64,000 nucleotides of DNA from Porites lutea (Eukaryota; Cnidaria; Anthozoa; Scleractinia; Poritidae). The notes under the pieces are model-generated. The model had not been told where the DNA came from, searched no databases, and saw only the letters and a program-made list of their open reading frames with translations. A program made the translations under genes and the position numbers. The stretch lies in the NCBI RefSeq assembly GCF_958299795.1, contig NC_133205.1, positions 29,572,582 to 29,636,581 of the forward strand. Direction: 5' to 3'. Position 1 is the stretch's first letter. Every line of letters starts with the position of its first letter. This document shows positions 24,137 to 37,310 of the stretch, one piece after another.

Positions 24137-24275
24137 GACAAGGAACTATAAGTTCTATCCAAGTACAGACACATGTCTTTAAACACTCGATTGATCAATT
24201 TTAATAACGAACTTTAATGGTACATTGCAATCGTATGAGATTAGACATCTGTTGTAAACAGAGAATTGCATTTAG

Positions 24276-24692
24276 CAGGGTTCATACAGATTTTTGGATC
24301 CAAAATTCAAGACTTTTTCCAAAACAATACTTAGTTTCCAAACTCAAGGTTATAAAACAAATGGGTGATCAATAGAGACCTTGAAAAACGCAGGAACCAA
24401 GCTTTTTTCATGATGCACTGCAAACGCACGGTAACCACGATGCAATGCGGACATAGAGAATTATGAAACTTCTCATTCTGTGATTAAAATACGGGCGATA
24501 TGGAATGAGATTTGACCACGGGGAAAAATTCACTTATTAAGCACTTGTTGTAGCTTTGAAGAAAAAAAATTCCAGACTTTGTACTACTTTTCCAGACTAT
24601 ATCTCTATTTTCAAGACTTTTTCCAGGTCAGGAAAATTGCTGGGCAAATTTCAAGAAATTTTTCAAGAACTGAATTCTCTGTACGAACCCTG
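24276..24692. mobile_element. hAT-like non-autonomous element
   Basis: 417 bp with ends CAGGGTTCATACAGA / TCTGTACGAACCCTG. Interior rich in CAAGACTTTTTCCA-type repeats. Flanks ATTTA on both sides. Confidence 0.78.
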
Positions 24693-25742
24693 ATTTAAAT
24701 TAGAACGGTAAAATAAATTAACTCACACACTACATTTACTGAAAAAAAAGATGTAGACTGTGAGCAGTCTCGCTCTGACTTAGTAAGGAGAGTGAACGAG
24801 ACGCGAAGAAAGAGGGCGGCAGCCTGAGAAGAAAAAAAATCTTCCTTGAACGAAAATAAGCAAGTTCAAGCAATCAGGACGGCGATGATAACGAGCACGA
24901 AAACGCAACAAAAGGCATTTCTCTGCCGTCAAAAGAAGAGTAAAACCTGTTTTTTTTTTTTTCAAACAAGCTGCAGTCACTGTCTTGAAAACTGATTGTT
25001 TCGTCAAGCAATACTCCGAGGAGAGTGTTGCGTGACGAGATAAATCTAGTAATGCCAGCGTTAGAGCCCGAAAGCAGATGAGCCCACAACTATTGGCTGG
25101 CCTAAACAGCGGGTGGGCGGGGTCACTTTTGCTCCCTGTTTTAACTTTTTGTGGCTGATGTGTACTTTTAAGTGATATATTTTAGCCCTTTTAAACAACC
25201 AATCACTTAATAAGCAAAGATACTTTACAAAATATCTTACAAAGAACTACTGTACTACTATATACAAAATGTTTATAACAATAAATACAGCCATTGAATG
25301 TCTACAAGATCACTAAATATTTGTACATATCCTTGGAATTACTTCTGAACCTTTTGAAAAAGCCTTCAAATAAATACAACAAATTAATTTAATAAGTTTC
25401 TAATTAATACATGTATCTCTATAACTTACATAGCACGTCTAAATAAATTGATAATTAAATAATGATTCGTGGCTGTGTTTTGACCAAATTAGACTTCCTA
25501 GATATAATCACACTTGATGAAATATTTTTATGAAAAGAACACACAGGTACTGTTCACTGTGAACGAAAGTTTCACTAAATTGAATAACTATCAGCTAAGA
25601 TTTCATCCGTTCTAGGCGCGTGTTCAGTATAGAGGCAAAACCTTTGAAGCATCTTGTGAACCTTACAAAAATTTAAATGGTCAAGTCGGCAACAATGGAG
25701 CCGAAACTAATTGTAGAATTGCGAACATTTTAGGCATCCTAC

Positions 25743-25916
25743 TAGGCTGATTTAGCAACAGGACGGAAACGTCAGTTGACGACGGGAAAGCGCGCGGAAA
25801 GGACCAAACACGACTTCCGGTGCTTAATTTGCCGCTCTGCCATTGGTCAAGGCAGTTGTCTGATTTGCGCGCGCCGTCGTCAGCTGACGTTCCCGTTCTG
25901 TTTCTAAATCAGCCTA
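25743..25916. mobile_element. Inverted-repeat MITE
   Basis: 174 bp with ends TAGGCTGATTTAG / CTAAATCAGCCTA, continuing inward as imperfect arms to GTCAGTTGACGACG. No clear target duplication. Confidence 0.75.
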
Positions 25917-26426
25917 CTGGTGAACAATTACGACCTTCCAGAGATACTCCGAGCAACAACGGTTTGCCTTCTGTCCCCTTCGAATACGCGAAACGAAATA
26001 CTTTATTCTGATGTTGTCACAGCAAGATTGTAAGAAACGTCGTTCAAAAAGGGGGTGCAAACAGGTGGTCTAAAATTCAGGGTCCTTAATGGCGTCATAC
26101 TGAATACCTAAAATTAGTCCTAAATGTAGAGGGGCTATTGAAAATATAATTTTCCTGCTTCATCAATTTTTTTAAACAGAAGATACAATAATGTATCGAG
26201 ATCATTTAGCATTTTCAACATGAAAAGTTTCCTTTGTGTGCATCATAATTCAGATGCCACTGGTATAATAAGAACATTACATCCTACATTCAAACTTCAC
26301 ACAAGAAATCCCTTTGTTGCTTCCATGCTGACAGAGGCCCGCCTCATGTCCCAAAGAGGAAAAAGAGGCCTCTGCAAGCAGGTAACTTTGCTGCATTCTT
26401 TACTTCTCTTTTCCAAGAGAACAACG

Positions 26427-29400
26427 CTAGATTTCCTTCTGGTCCACTAACGGATCTTCTGCTGGTGTAAGGAGATTGTTCTCTTCCAAAATCTGATCAA
26501 TGTCATCACCTGGTGTACAAACATAGTCTCTCAACATGTGCACTTGATATAATGAAAAGACCACTGGATCAATGGGATTCAAAAAACGAAAACTAACAAT
26601 GCATCTGTTACTTGAACCAATAGAGTGTCCTTCGCTGCCTAAACACTTTATGCCTTTATGCCGTTAAGGAAAATCCCAGATGATCGGGGATTTTATAGTT
26701 TCCCAATTGCTCCAGATTTTGTAGGCTTGAGCACGACGATTTTGCCCACTAACGAGAAGACAACCCCAATCATCTGGCCAGAAAGGAGTCAAAGAAATTT
26801 GGAACTTTTTCCATTTTGTCCAGCAACCTGTTTCACGTTTGCGCGATGGTCACCAATAAATAAATTTTGACCAATGGGAATGATAGCAATCAGTCAGCAA
26901 AAGTTTAAGCTAGATACCAGTCCTCTATTGACCTTACTTCAGTTCCTACCCCTCCCTCCCGTCCCCTGCCCAATATCACAAATCGACATGACTGCTGGGA
27001 TAGATTCTGGAATTTTTCCTAGTCATGATATATTGGTGAAATCTATCGAATGGTTGGGAAACATACATTTCTAAACACAAGAATTTTTATAAATAAAGAC
27101 TATTATCTTTGATGATAACTTCCTTCATTTTCATGATATTTACCCTTCATTATTAAGTGACGATGAAGGATTAATCGACTTAGAGGGTAAAGCAATAATT
27201 TCAACTTGAAGATAACTACCAGAAATAAATGTTTTCCACAAAAAGGCTTGTTATTTGTGATGTAAAACAAAATAAATTCCCCATAAAAGTAAAAAGAGTG
27301 CTAAGTTTTCTTACTGATAACCTGTCTGTGAAAGTACCCGGCACTCATGCATAGGATTTCAAACTAGAAAATTGAACTTACTTGAAAAATATTTTTGAAG
27401 GACATCTAAGACATCTTGTCTTTTCATGGCTACAAGGGCTAGTACAAGTTCTTCAAATGTCAAATCAGGCTCGCATTTCTCAATGCTTTTGAACAACAAT
27501 TTGGTCGGACTGTTATTGTCTTCTGCTGGTTCAAAGATCTTGCATTTTTCAGGTGGAATATTGAGTGCCCTCGCAAGGTGTCTCCAATGATGGGTAGAGT
27601 CATCATTCAACATGTCGGTTATTCGATCAAGTAGATCTGAATCATCGAGAATGTCTTTGACAGGCTCATCTCCTTCAAATGCAAAACAAACAGTCAGCAA
27701 AAAGGAATCCTTAAAGATTCCTTAATTTCCATTACCTGAAAACAATCTCATGCCGGTTAGTAACATCTTTGAAGTAGACTGAATCCGATACCCTTGTTCT
27801 GGACACCAAACGGAAATGTGTATTGAATTTCCCTTAAACCAGATTGGCAAATTGACACTGGCTTTTTCTAAAGGCCAATCATTGCACGTACTCAAACCCT
27901 GGTACACAGGTAGGGGCCCAAAACAAGGATTTTAGTACTGTTTGGCAGATGGACCGAGAGAATTTTAGTTCTGTCTGCGGTGCAGGCTCACACATAAGTC
28001 AAAAGCAATGACTAGAATTGATTTGTTTTGTCCTATTCAATATGAAACAAAAGTTTACTAGTCTTGTTTGAAGTACCTGGTATGCTGGCTTTTTCTAAAA
28101 CCGTAACAGCATCTTGTCTGCCAATTGAGGTGAGACAGCCTTTAAGGTGATCCAGTGTCACATCTGGATCAAATATTGGAATATACTTGAACAACATTAA
28201 GGCTGGATTATGCCCCTGATGAGACCCAAAGTTCCTCAGCACACGGGGTGGTACACGCAGTTGAAGTGCAAGATCTTTCCAGTTGTTTGTCTTCGTTCTG
28301 TCAAGTTTCATTGCCATGCGGCCCAGAATACCAGTGTCATCTCTCTCAACCAGATTGCCAAGAATACTTTCTTCTCTGATGAGACCACCTAGCAATAAAA
28401 GTATCATCACCTTTGTTACACTAACAAAAAGTAACAAATTGATTGAATAAGTCAACTCCTGACACACAAAAAATGTGTTTGAAAATGTTTCTTAAGGCGT
28501 AATAGATGTCCTTTTAACATGTTTAACATAAGCTTCCAATTAAGGTATCAGCCACTGTCAGTTAACTGTAGGCCATCACAAAAAAAGATTAAATTAGCGT
28601 AAAATGGTTTTATGAAACAAGGCCCACTCACTTAGCCAGTAATCAGAAGCCAAAGAGAAAATGGGCCCTTCGCAGAACTTTGTAAAGTGCTTGGATACCA
28701 GTTAGCAATGGCTCACAAAGCTTTGAGTACAATCAGGCGAAGCCTTTCGATGTTAATTCAAACATCTTGTAAGTCTTCAACAGAATAATTAAACTAGGAA
28801 TACTTCAATGGATGACACTCAAAGCTTTGTGATCTGAATGAACACTTACATGACTTGCCATCCACTGTTGCCGACTGGTATCCAAGCATGTGACAAAAAA
28901 TTTTGTTCTGTAAAGGGCCTAATTAGTTGTATCATGAGCCTTACAACAAATATGTGTATATTCTTATACTGCATCAGTAAGAATGTTTGCCTGGCCACAC
29001 TGTGGTGGATCAAGGGGAATGGGGTTAAGACTATTCCCAAATGAACCCATCAGACCAAAAAATATTTTTATTTCATGGCCAAGTGAAGACCTACATGCCT
29101 CAAAACTGAAATTGCTACCACTGGGTCTGAAGGATTACATGGAAGGATCCAGGCGGTTGATGTTACTAGGAAATAATGTGTGCAGAAAGGGTGTAAAATA
29201 ATGATTAGCTATTGGCAGACTTTGGGTCACTCCTCTACAAAAAAATATGTGCAGGTTCATTCATGATAATTGTGTCTTTGGAAACCAGGTAAATTTTTTA
29301 TGATCCTCAGTGACTGAGTCTTATTATTTCTGCTTTCTTTGTTTTCACTCAAGAGACCAACCTGCAACCTTCCTATCAAGAAGATGAGCCACATCAAGCC

Positions 29401-32400
29401 TGTCGATTTCTTTCAGTGCCTCCTTAATTTCCTGAATTGTAAGTTGAGGTTTTGTTGCTGACAGGAACACGAACAAATCCTCAGTTGGGCTTGTCAGTGA
29501 GAAGGTGGTGCAATCTTCATAGTCCTCTGGAGAAATGGCCAAAAGTTCTGCCAGGTCTCTCCAACATGGTACCTTACCATACTGGTATTCAGTATCTAAA
29601 CAGGATCCTAAATCTCTCAGAATGTGGGGGCTGTTTGTAATAGTTTCAGAAAGAAGAGCATCTGAAAGAACATTCATAACTAATGATCAACTTATATTCT
29701 TGTTTGCTCAATTCATTGTCAGTACATGCTAAGAAAAAAACAATATTGTTCCAATGCAATGATAAAACCGAAATACATGTATGTAATGTACGTTTAGACT
29801 GCTGGAACTAAAGCTGGAATTAAACCTGCTTTTCACATGGAATATTTGCACCTGAATAACTGAATTTTCTTGTGATTAAGGCAGTGTTTTCAACTCCAAG
29901 TTGTCTAGCCCTTGGACCAGTCTGGATAAAATTTTGGAAAATGACCGTCACATAATTCCTCCATAAAAAGGGTCTTCGAATTTTGGTATATCTCTGTGTT
30001 TTTAAGACTGGGTGCATTCTCTATTAACTCAGGGCAGTGCTCAAGCAGCCCTTGGTGGCCAAAGAATTTACCTAAAACTAACTACCGGTAAATAAAATGT
30101 CTTCTTTCAAGGTTATACTGGAGTGGAGTGCATTTAAGTACAAATGTAATTTATTCTCAATACCTGCATCTACTCTTTGCACAGCAACAGTATCCTCAGA
30201 TGGTGATGAATCCTCAAGGAATTCCTTATTTGCATGGTTGTCATTATATTCAGTAGATGTCTTTTTAAATGAAATCCTCTCTTTGTCAGCATATTCCTCA
30301 CTGACTCCAGTTGTTTCTGTAATGTCACGTTCACGTTCAGTTACTTTGTTATTTACTTCTTCATGCATCACAACTTTCTCATTATCTTCTCTGGTTTGAA
30401 TACTGTTTAACTTCTGAGAACACTGTTCCGTAATATTTGCAAGTTCATATTGTTCACCTACATTTTTAGTCTCACCAGATGCATTTTCCACATTATTTTT
30501 ACCATCACTATCAATCGAATCCTCATGTGGTCTCATGTCATTCTCAACCACACAGGGTTCTCCAAGTTGGCCATTTAATTCTCCAAAACTGTTTGATTCT
30601 GCTGTTTGTGAAACGTCAATTGAATTATCTTTCTCATGAAGATTTGTGTCTACATCATCATGGCCCTGATTATCTCCTTTCAGATTGTGATCATCAGTGT
30701 CAGCTACATCTTCAACTTCATTTTCATGCAAAGGTTGTCTACTACCATTTCTTTCTACGATTTGTGAAGTGTCAATTAAAGAACCCTTTCCATTTGTATT
30801 TTCAAGTACACTTTCACGGCTGCAACTGTCCTCTTTCAAATTACCATCATCTTTTAAACCTATTTCAGTAATATCCTCAATTGCAGAAGTATTACAAACA
30901 GAAACATTCAAACTGTCATGTGAGGTATTGACTGTCACTTCAGAAACGCGAGTAAATTCTTGGTTGCCCTGTGTGACTAATTCCAACTCACCAGATACCT
31001 GTTCACTTGTTTCAATACACATAGCTATATTAGTGCTGCCAGCCATCTGGGTAGAATCTGTTTCACTTGCATCTTCTGGCTTTGCAATGACCAGATTGTC
31101 AACATCACCTGACCCAATATCCATGATATTTGAAACTCCTGGCTTTGCACTGACCAGATTATCAATGTCACCTGCTTTAATATCAACAATGCTACCAGCA
31201 GGCATCTGGGTAGGATCTGTTTCACTTGTATCTTCTGGCTTTGCACCGACCAGATTATCAATGTCGCCTGCCTCAATATCAACAGCGCTGCTACCAGGCA
31301 TCTGGGTAGGATCTGTTTCTTGTGCATCTTCTGGCTTTGCACCGACCAGATTATCAACATCACCTGTCTCAATATCAACAATGCTACCAGCAGGCATCTG
31401 GGTAGGATCTGTTTCACTTGTATCTTCTGGCTTTGCGCCAACCAGATTATCAATGTCACCTGCCTCAATATCAACAGCGCTGCTACCAGGCATCTGGGTG
31501 GGATCTGTTTCTCTTGCATCTTCTGGCTTTGCACCGAACAGATTATCAATGTCACCTGCCTCAATATCAACAGCACTGCTACCAGGCATCTGGGTAGGAT
31601 CTGTTTCAGTCGCATCTTCTGGCTTTACAGAGACCAGATTATAAACATCACCTGGCTCAATATCAACAATGTTACCAGGCATCTGAGTAGAATCTGTCTC
31701 ACATGAATCTTCTGGTTTTGTACCAACCAGATTATCAATGTCACTTGCCTCCACAGTGATAACGGGCACCTGGGCAGAATATGTTTCACCTGCACCTTCT
31801 GTTTTTGTGTTTGCACTCACTTGCATGTCTTCAAAGATGACACCTGGATTAACTGCAGGAATACATGTATCTTTCTTGAGGTCTGTAATCTGTCCATCAT
31901 CCTCATCAGAAAAACATGCAGTTGACTGTTCCCCAGATATGCCTGGTTGTTCTGCTGAAGACACACCTTTACTCTCTGAAGGTACCTTTTCTGAAACAAT
32001 TGTTTCAGAGTCCTCAAGCTCTCCTTGTTCTTTACTTTTGTTGGTTTCCACTGGTAGAGATGTTCCATCCACTAAAAGTAACATCAGTCATTGTTATCAA
32101 TATAATAATGTAACTAATGTTTCAACACATACAAAAGAGCAATACCGTGAAAAACCAATTTCATTCCTTTTTCTACAACTAACCAAATATTGTGTGACTA
32201 CCTTGCAATCACAAAAATATTACTAGAGCATAATGCAAAAAAATGAAAGAGAATGTAACCAAATTTGTCTTGAATCTATCAAGAGTAGTGGATGCCCTAG
32301 CATAACCTGAGAATTTTTTCAACCTGGACAAATGACAGCCAGGGGGAGGGGGGTAGGGGGATACCAGGGTTCTCCAGAAAAAATAGAGCAGAGGGAGGAA

Positions 32401-35400
32401 AAGTTTAGGTGGGCAGCAATAGATTAGATTAAAATGAGGAAAATTAAATACACCATTTCAGAGTTTCCTTGGGCCTCTGTATCAAAACGAGGACGAGGGA
32501 TCAGCCTTTGAAAATGAGGGTTCTTGTAACTCGGAAGTGGCCTATTTATTGATCTTTGATTACTATTACAGTGAAATAAGCCTGTATGGTGACACCCTAC
32601 TGACCAGATAATGTCAGGTATCTAATGTAGGTAAAATCTTTTCTCACAATAGAACAAAATTCCTTTATCCCCTATGAATAATTCTTAGAGCTTGGAAACA
32701 AAGGACATTCCGAAATGAAAGCTAGGTTGACTAGGGGTTTCACCTGAGAACAGATCTTACCTACAAAACGGGAGGGACAAATGATCAACTCTTTGATTAC
32801 CAGAGGTGTACTCAACTAAATGTTCGACAGTAATGAAATACGCTCAGGATAGTCAAAGGACACAGCTTCCGTCTATTTAAGAAATAGCAACTGCCTAAAT
32901 CACACATGCCACCAGTCATACAATCATTTGAACAAGACACTTAGAAGACATTTATTTTTCTACACAAGAAAGTCATCATTTGCGCATCTGCTATATACTG
33001 TCTGTACCTTGCGAGGATACTGTTACCTAATTGCTGGTTATTATTTTGCTGCTAAATGCATGCATGATTTTTCTGAAATTTGTAAGAATAACAAAGACTA
33101 AAGAGTGATACCTTGGACGACAGTTATTAAACTGCTGTCATGTCCTGTGATGCTCTCCCTGGATGTTGATTCATCTACTACTTCAACTCCACCACCATGT
33201 GTTGCAGTCTCAGTTGAGTCTGACATGGTGCCTTCACAATCAGCAGCTCTTACTGCCCCGTGGGATTCATCTGGAAGCTCCTCTATGGCACTTGATCCAT
33301 TTTCAAGTGAACAAGGGTCTCCAACATGTACCAGTACACTAGTCTCTTGCTTATCAAGATGGCCTAAAGGTTCTTCCTCCATGTAAGGATCTACTTCTAC
33401 ATCAGAGAACCTTTCTGGCACATCACTTGCACTTTTTATTGTATCATCATCTTCGGCTGTCTTGCAAACAAGTACCTGCCCCTCCTCCAGAACTGTTGTC
33501 TCCACAGATGCTTTTCCTGGCCCATCACAGCTCACTTGCTTCTCACCAGAGTCTCCTGCCTTTTTCTGGATATCTTCCACTGCATCAGAATAATTATTGT
33601 TCACTGTCTCATCAAAAAAACCTGATCCACCTTTCTCTTCACATTCTTTAACTTCAACTGTGTTGTCTGTAGACAATAACAACATCTCAGTTTCGACATT
33701 TTCAGCTCTATTACCAGGAATAAGATTTTCTGGACATTCTTGAAACTGCTTGACCACAAGCACACCACTGTTGTCTTGTCTCCCAGCTCTATCATCACCT
33801 CCATTTTGGATAACATCCCCGCTGTTAGGATAATTATTGTTCCCTCTGTCAACATCATTATCAGTAGGTCGTGATACATTGTTATTTTTCTGTGGAAAAA
33901 CATCTTCAAAATATCCTTCAGCATGAGGGGTGTCATCAACTAACTTGGTAGAATGGGATTCAAGTTGAATTTCCTGTTTCAAGGTAATTTCTGATGTTAC
34001 ATCTCCATTAATTTCAACACTTGTTTCATCTCTAGTGCTTAATGCTGTGCCATCTCTCTCACCATCCTCTAAAACAAAAATCAATATTATTATTAAAATG
34101 TATTAATTCCAAAGTTCAGAATAAACAATTTACTAAGTTGGTTAGAATGTTGAGGTTCCAATTATTTCCTTTAGCTGGAATAATTTTATTGTTATTTTTT
34201 ATTTATTGAATTTTTTTATAGCCTGGCATGTCGCAAAAGAAAGGCAAAGAAGAAAGAGGAAATCAAAACATTTAAACTTTCACACTTCATGTACCCTCAG
34301 GGAATAAAAATTGGTGAACGCAGTGGGTTATGAAAACATCACGAAAGGCAGTGTGTTTACATAAAATCATAAATCAGCCAATAAGTGTTCTGCAAAATAC
34401 AGCTGTATGGGCACCATTATACGCAGGAAATTATTCCAAACTTAACCACAAAACCTCTAAAAATAAGGTTTAATCGGGGAACTTAAGCGCTTAAAGTTTC
34501 TGTTGGCAAATATTGCGGGAAAGTTCTAGATAATATTGCTGACCAAGACTATTAACATCACAAGTCACAATATTTTAATTGCGGTGTGTTATACATATTA
34601 AAGCAAGATTACTCCAAAACAAGTCATTAAAACTGTAAGAAGCTTAAAACACAATCATTTAAATGGCAGGCTCGGATTCAAAACAATTATCGCACGATAT
34701 CACTGATTTTCAGAGCAAAGGGTAATTATACCTGCTTTGAAGGGCTGCGGCAAAAAGATCGCTGTCACCGAGTCACTTGAAAAGTTCCGCAGGAGACCGG
34801 CGAATTCACCTTTCTTGGTGAAAACGACAGCGCCAATTGGAGGTATTTCGTTGTTGAAATGTATCAACGTTCCGCCAAAGTCTTGAAGACTAAACTCGCG
34901 AGTCTGGAAATCATAAACGAGTTTGTAAGTTTGAGTTGTGAATGGCGAGTTTGTCGCTTCTTGATCACTAAAAAGGTCAACGATGACATGGCAAAATAAT
35001 CCTTCAGTGAGTTCTTCTATCGTTTTATTTTCGGATTCCAAGCTTTCCAGTGGTCGGTAGGTTTGCAAACTGCCTTTCTTGACCATTCTTTTCAGAAATC
35101 CACGCTTGTCTAACGGTTCTACAGATAAAAAGGTCAGATATAGATCGAGGTCAGCACTATCCAAACGCCGACCAACAACATCCTTGCAAACTTCGGCCAT
35201 TTGCTTAATCTCAAAAGTTTCTAGTCCTCGTTTATCTTTGCTCAGGAATTCTGCCAAAAAGACCTTGTTTGAAGCTAGATCTTCCCGACACAGCACGACG
35301 CTTGGAGTGACAATGAAATAATGGCATTTCCAACCCCACGAAGAAGTAAGCGACTCACTGTGAACAACACAGCCACTTCCCTTTGTCGCAAAACCTTGAT

Positions 35401-35452
35401 TCCCGGGAAGCTTTTCTTTGATTCGACAGACAGCAAACTCTACTTTGTTCAT
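26427..35452 (-). CDS. Pseudoprotease-like, acidic-repeat, triple death-domain protein
   Basis: Seven exons: 35452-34732, 34068-33112, 32071-30164, 29661-29362, 28388-28077, 27672-27382 and 26509-26427, giving 1523 residues. All six introns are phase 1, so each exon is a shuffled module. Exon 1 (1-240) resembles a trypsin-like fold: GSGCVV near residue 26, then YFIVTPSVV where TAAHV would stand, and PPIGAVVFTKKGEFAGL where GxSGGPVF would stand. Both His and Ser of the triad therefore look lost. Exon 2 (241-559) is acidic and low-complexity. Exon 3 (560-1195) is acidic with about eight 32-residue repeats. Exons 4, 5 and 6 each encode one death-fold domain, with W+DLA/W+HLA in helix 2 and an L..I.RxDv...L pattern near the end. 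Exon 7 is a 26-residue tail. Inference: a cytoplasmic scaffold in death or immune signalling. ATG 35452 is the first ATG; the codon track upstream starts at TTG. Confidence 0.84.
31035..31800 (-). repeat. Coding tandem repeats, about 96-bp unit, with two-unit higher-order period
   Basis: Inside exon 3 of the death-domain gene. Each unit encodes about 32 residues of the form KPEDxxETDPTQMPxxxxVD followed by IExGDIDNLVGA. Neighbouring units alternate between a GSSAVDIEAG and an AGSIVDIETG version, so the array has a second period of about 192 bp, and the edge units are more diverged. Because the unit length is a multiple of three, antisense and alternate frames also stay open over the array (30697-31644 plus, 31025-31615 minus). 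Confidence 0.93.
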
Positions 35453-35635
35453 GGCTGTACAGTGGACGGTCAAAAATTTAAGATAACTCTTTCCTCATCG
35501 AAGCGATCACGTACGTGTAAATAAAATTTCAATTTCTTGCAACATAAATAGTTCTCGAGGTGCCATCTTCGATATTTGCCCCACCTACAACTCGTCGCCA
35601 GTCTTTGGCGGTGAGGCGGGAATGTAGCTCGTTTA

Positions 35636-35658
35636 TTATCATTATTATTGATTATCAC

Positions 35659-35707
<49 letters not shown>

Positions 35708-35732
35708 TTTGTTGTTGTTGTTGTTGTTGTTA
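35636..35732. repeat. (ATT)n followed by (GTT)n microsatellite
   Basis: An uninterrupted ATT run from about 35659 to 35709, then about seven GTT units. It lies roughly 200 bp upstream of the death-domain gene start. Confidence 0.97.
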
Positions 35733-35830
35733 TTTTGTCTATTCTTTAATGTACTTTTATTTCTTTTTTAAGTAAAATTTCACTTTTATTTGTCTCAATT
35801 TTTGATTTTAGCTCACGGCAGCACAAAAAC

Positions 35831-35937
35831 ATGGAATCCGGAATCCGGAATCCGGAAACGGAAACGGAATCACGGAAACGGAAGCGGAAACGCAATCACG
35901 GAAGCGGAAACGCAATCACGGAAACGGAAACGGAACA
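35831..35937. repeat. GGAAACG/GGAATCC minisatellite
   Basis: Tandem 6-9 bp purine-rich units (GGAATCC, then GGAAACG and GGAAGCG variants with AATCAC inserts). Confidence 0.93.
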
Positions 35938-36940
35938 TTGACCGCAAAGGACGAAAAAAAAAATAAAACAACGTCTGTGTACAAGTACCCTGCTAGCCTA
36001 GTCGCTTCGATCTTTCCCAATCTAGGATCTAGGAAGATCGAAGGAGACTCTGTTCGCAGGGTAGTGTACGGGCTGCAACATCCCAAGTGAAGGAGAGTTT
36101 CTCCAACTCTCACCTCAGTCTCCTTGCGAGCGGCGATTTTTAACCTGGTTCCCAATGAGATCTTTTTAATACTCCCAAGTTTACTTTGATACTTATTTAG
36201 GTTGCAGTATACTAGCCTGAGGCTGGTAAAAGAGAAAAGCTGTGAATTTTAAAGAACTGCAGCAAGACCAAAAGGATAGGATTGAATAGGATATTTGTGC
36301 TTTAGTAGCCACTCAATCCACTCCATCTTGGTTAGTCGAGTGAATCACAGTCATAACTAGTGTTCCACAGGTGTCATAAATAAAGTCTCTGTGCACTGAG
36401 CGCTCATCATTTCAGGGAAATTTTCCTGGTGATTTAGAGAAGAAAAGTGAACACGTCACAAAATCAAAATCAGCCTGAGCGCAAATTGCTGAGGAGGTAT
36501 AGATCGTTAACGTCATGCTCTCCGGCGACTCCATTTATATAAGAGGGAGTCATCAGAGCAAACCGGTGCCCGCAACAATTTGCACTGGCAGGCTGATTTT
36601 TGGCAAGGGGGCCTTTTGATCTGGTTCTTTCTGAGTATGCTAACCAATTTCACAATTTCACAGAGTTAAAGTTTTGTGGCGTCACACTTCTCTTCTCTAT
36701 TGACCGATAGAACAGAGATGCTAGTCGTTGCTTTCAAGAATCAGAACATTTGTGAATCCACTTAGAATGCTTTCAAGCTGTACTGTCACAGTACCTTTTA
36801 ATCGGACTTATCGTTATGGGCTCCTGCCGTCTCTCATTGAACTACGCATGATGTGTTGGGAAGTATGAAAGCGAGGAAGAGACACCCTCTCTCTTCTCCG
36901 GCTACTCCCGCCGTTCGCGTTACGAAGACGACTGAGAACC

Positions 36941-37310
36941 CCGAAGGGGGTACTCCCCTATAAAAATGACGGAGGTTCTCGTTGTACCTTTTAGGGGTTC
37001 AAATTTGTGGATTGGTAACGCTTAGGGTGCTAAAACCTAAAATGACTGCTGCCAAAGTTGATACGCTTTATTAGGATAAAGATTTATGACAATACTTTCA
37101 AAAAGTCCTTGAGAAGAAAGTGTTCGAAAGTTACTCTTTATTACTATTAAATTTTCAGTGCCAGTTTGTTGTTGAATTAGTACACTCTTATAGGGGTGAA
37201 AATGAATTTGGGACACGCCCATAAAACAAGATTCTTGTATCTTTTCGGGGTGTTCTCGAAATTTTCCGACAAGCACCCCCGTCAATTTTATAGGTGAGTA
37301 CCCCTCCGGG
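36941..37310. mobile_element. Inverted-repeat element, GGGGGTACTCCC ends, copy 2
   Basis: Left CCGAAGGGGGTACTCCCC and right GGTGAGTACCCCTCCGG form imperfect inverted ends that continue through CTATAAAA / TTTTATAG. End sequences resemble 21415-21864. Confidence 0.7.

Larger units (their letters stand above)
20853..26426. other. Transposon-rich spacer
   Basis: No gene supported. Holds at least seven short inverted-repeat elements (listed), a SINE and a poly-C tract. Frames at 24780-25089 lie in a repetitive segment. Confidence 0.6.

Noticed and set aside
24780-25089. Two overlapping minus-strand frames of 71-75 codons
   Set aside because: The segment looks like an interspersed repeat with poly-A/T runs and no domain.
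27722-27907. A possible additional exon of the death-domain gene
   Set aside because: It would break the phase-1 chain between exons 5 and 6, which already join in frame; no death-fold pattern.
31025-31615. A 196-codon minus-strand frame over the same repeats
   Set aside because: Shifted-frame shadow of the same array, with the same periodicity artefact.
30697-31644. A 315-codon plus-strand open frame opposite exon 3 of the death-domain gene
   Set aside because: It exists only because the coding repeats on the other strand have a period divisible by three. Composition is a repeated Ser/Ala-rich string and there is no independent start context or splice signal.
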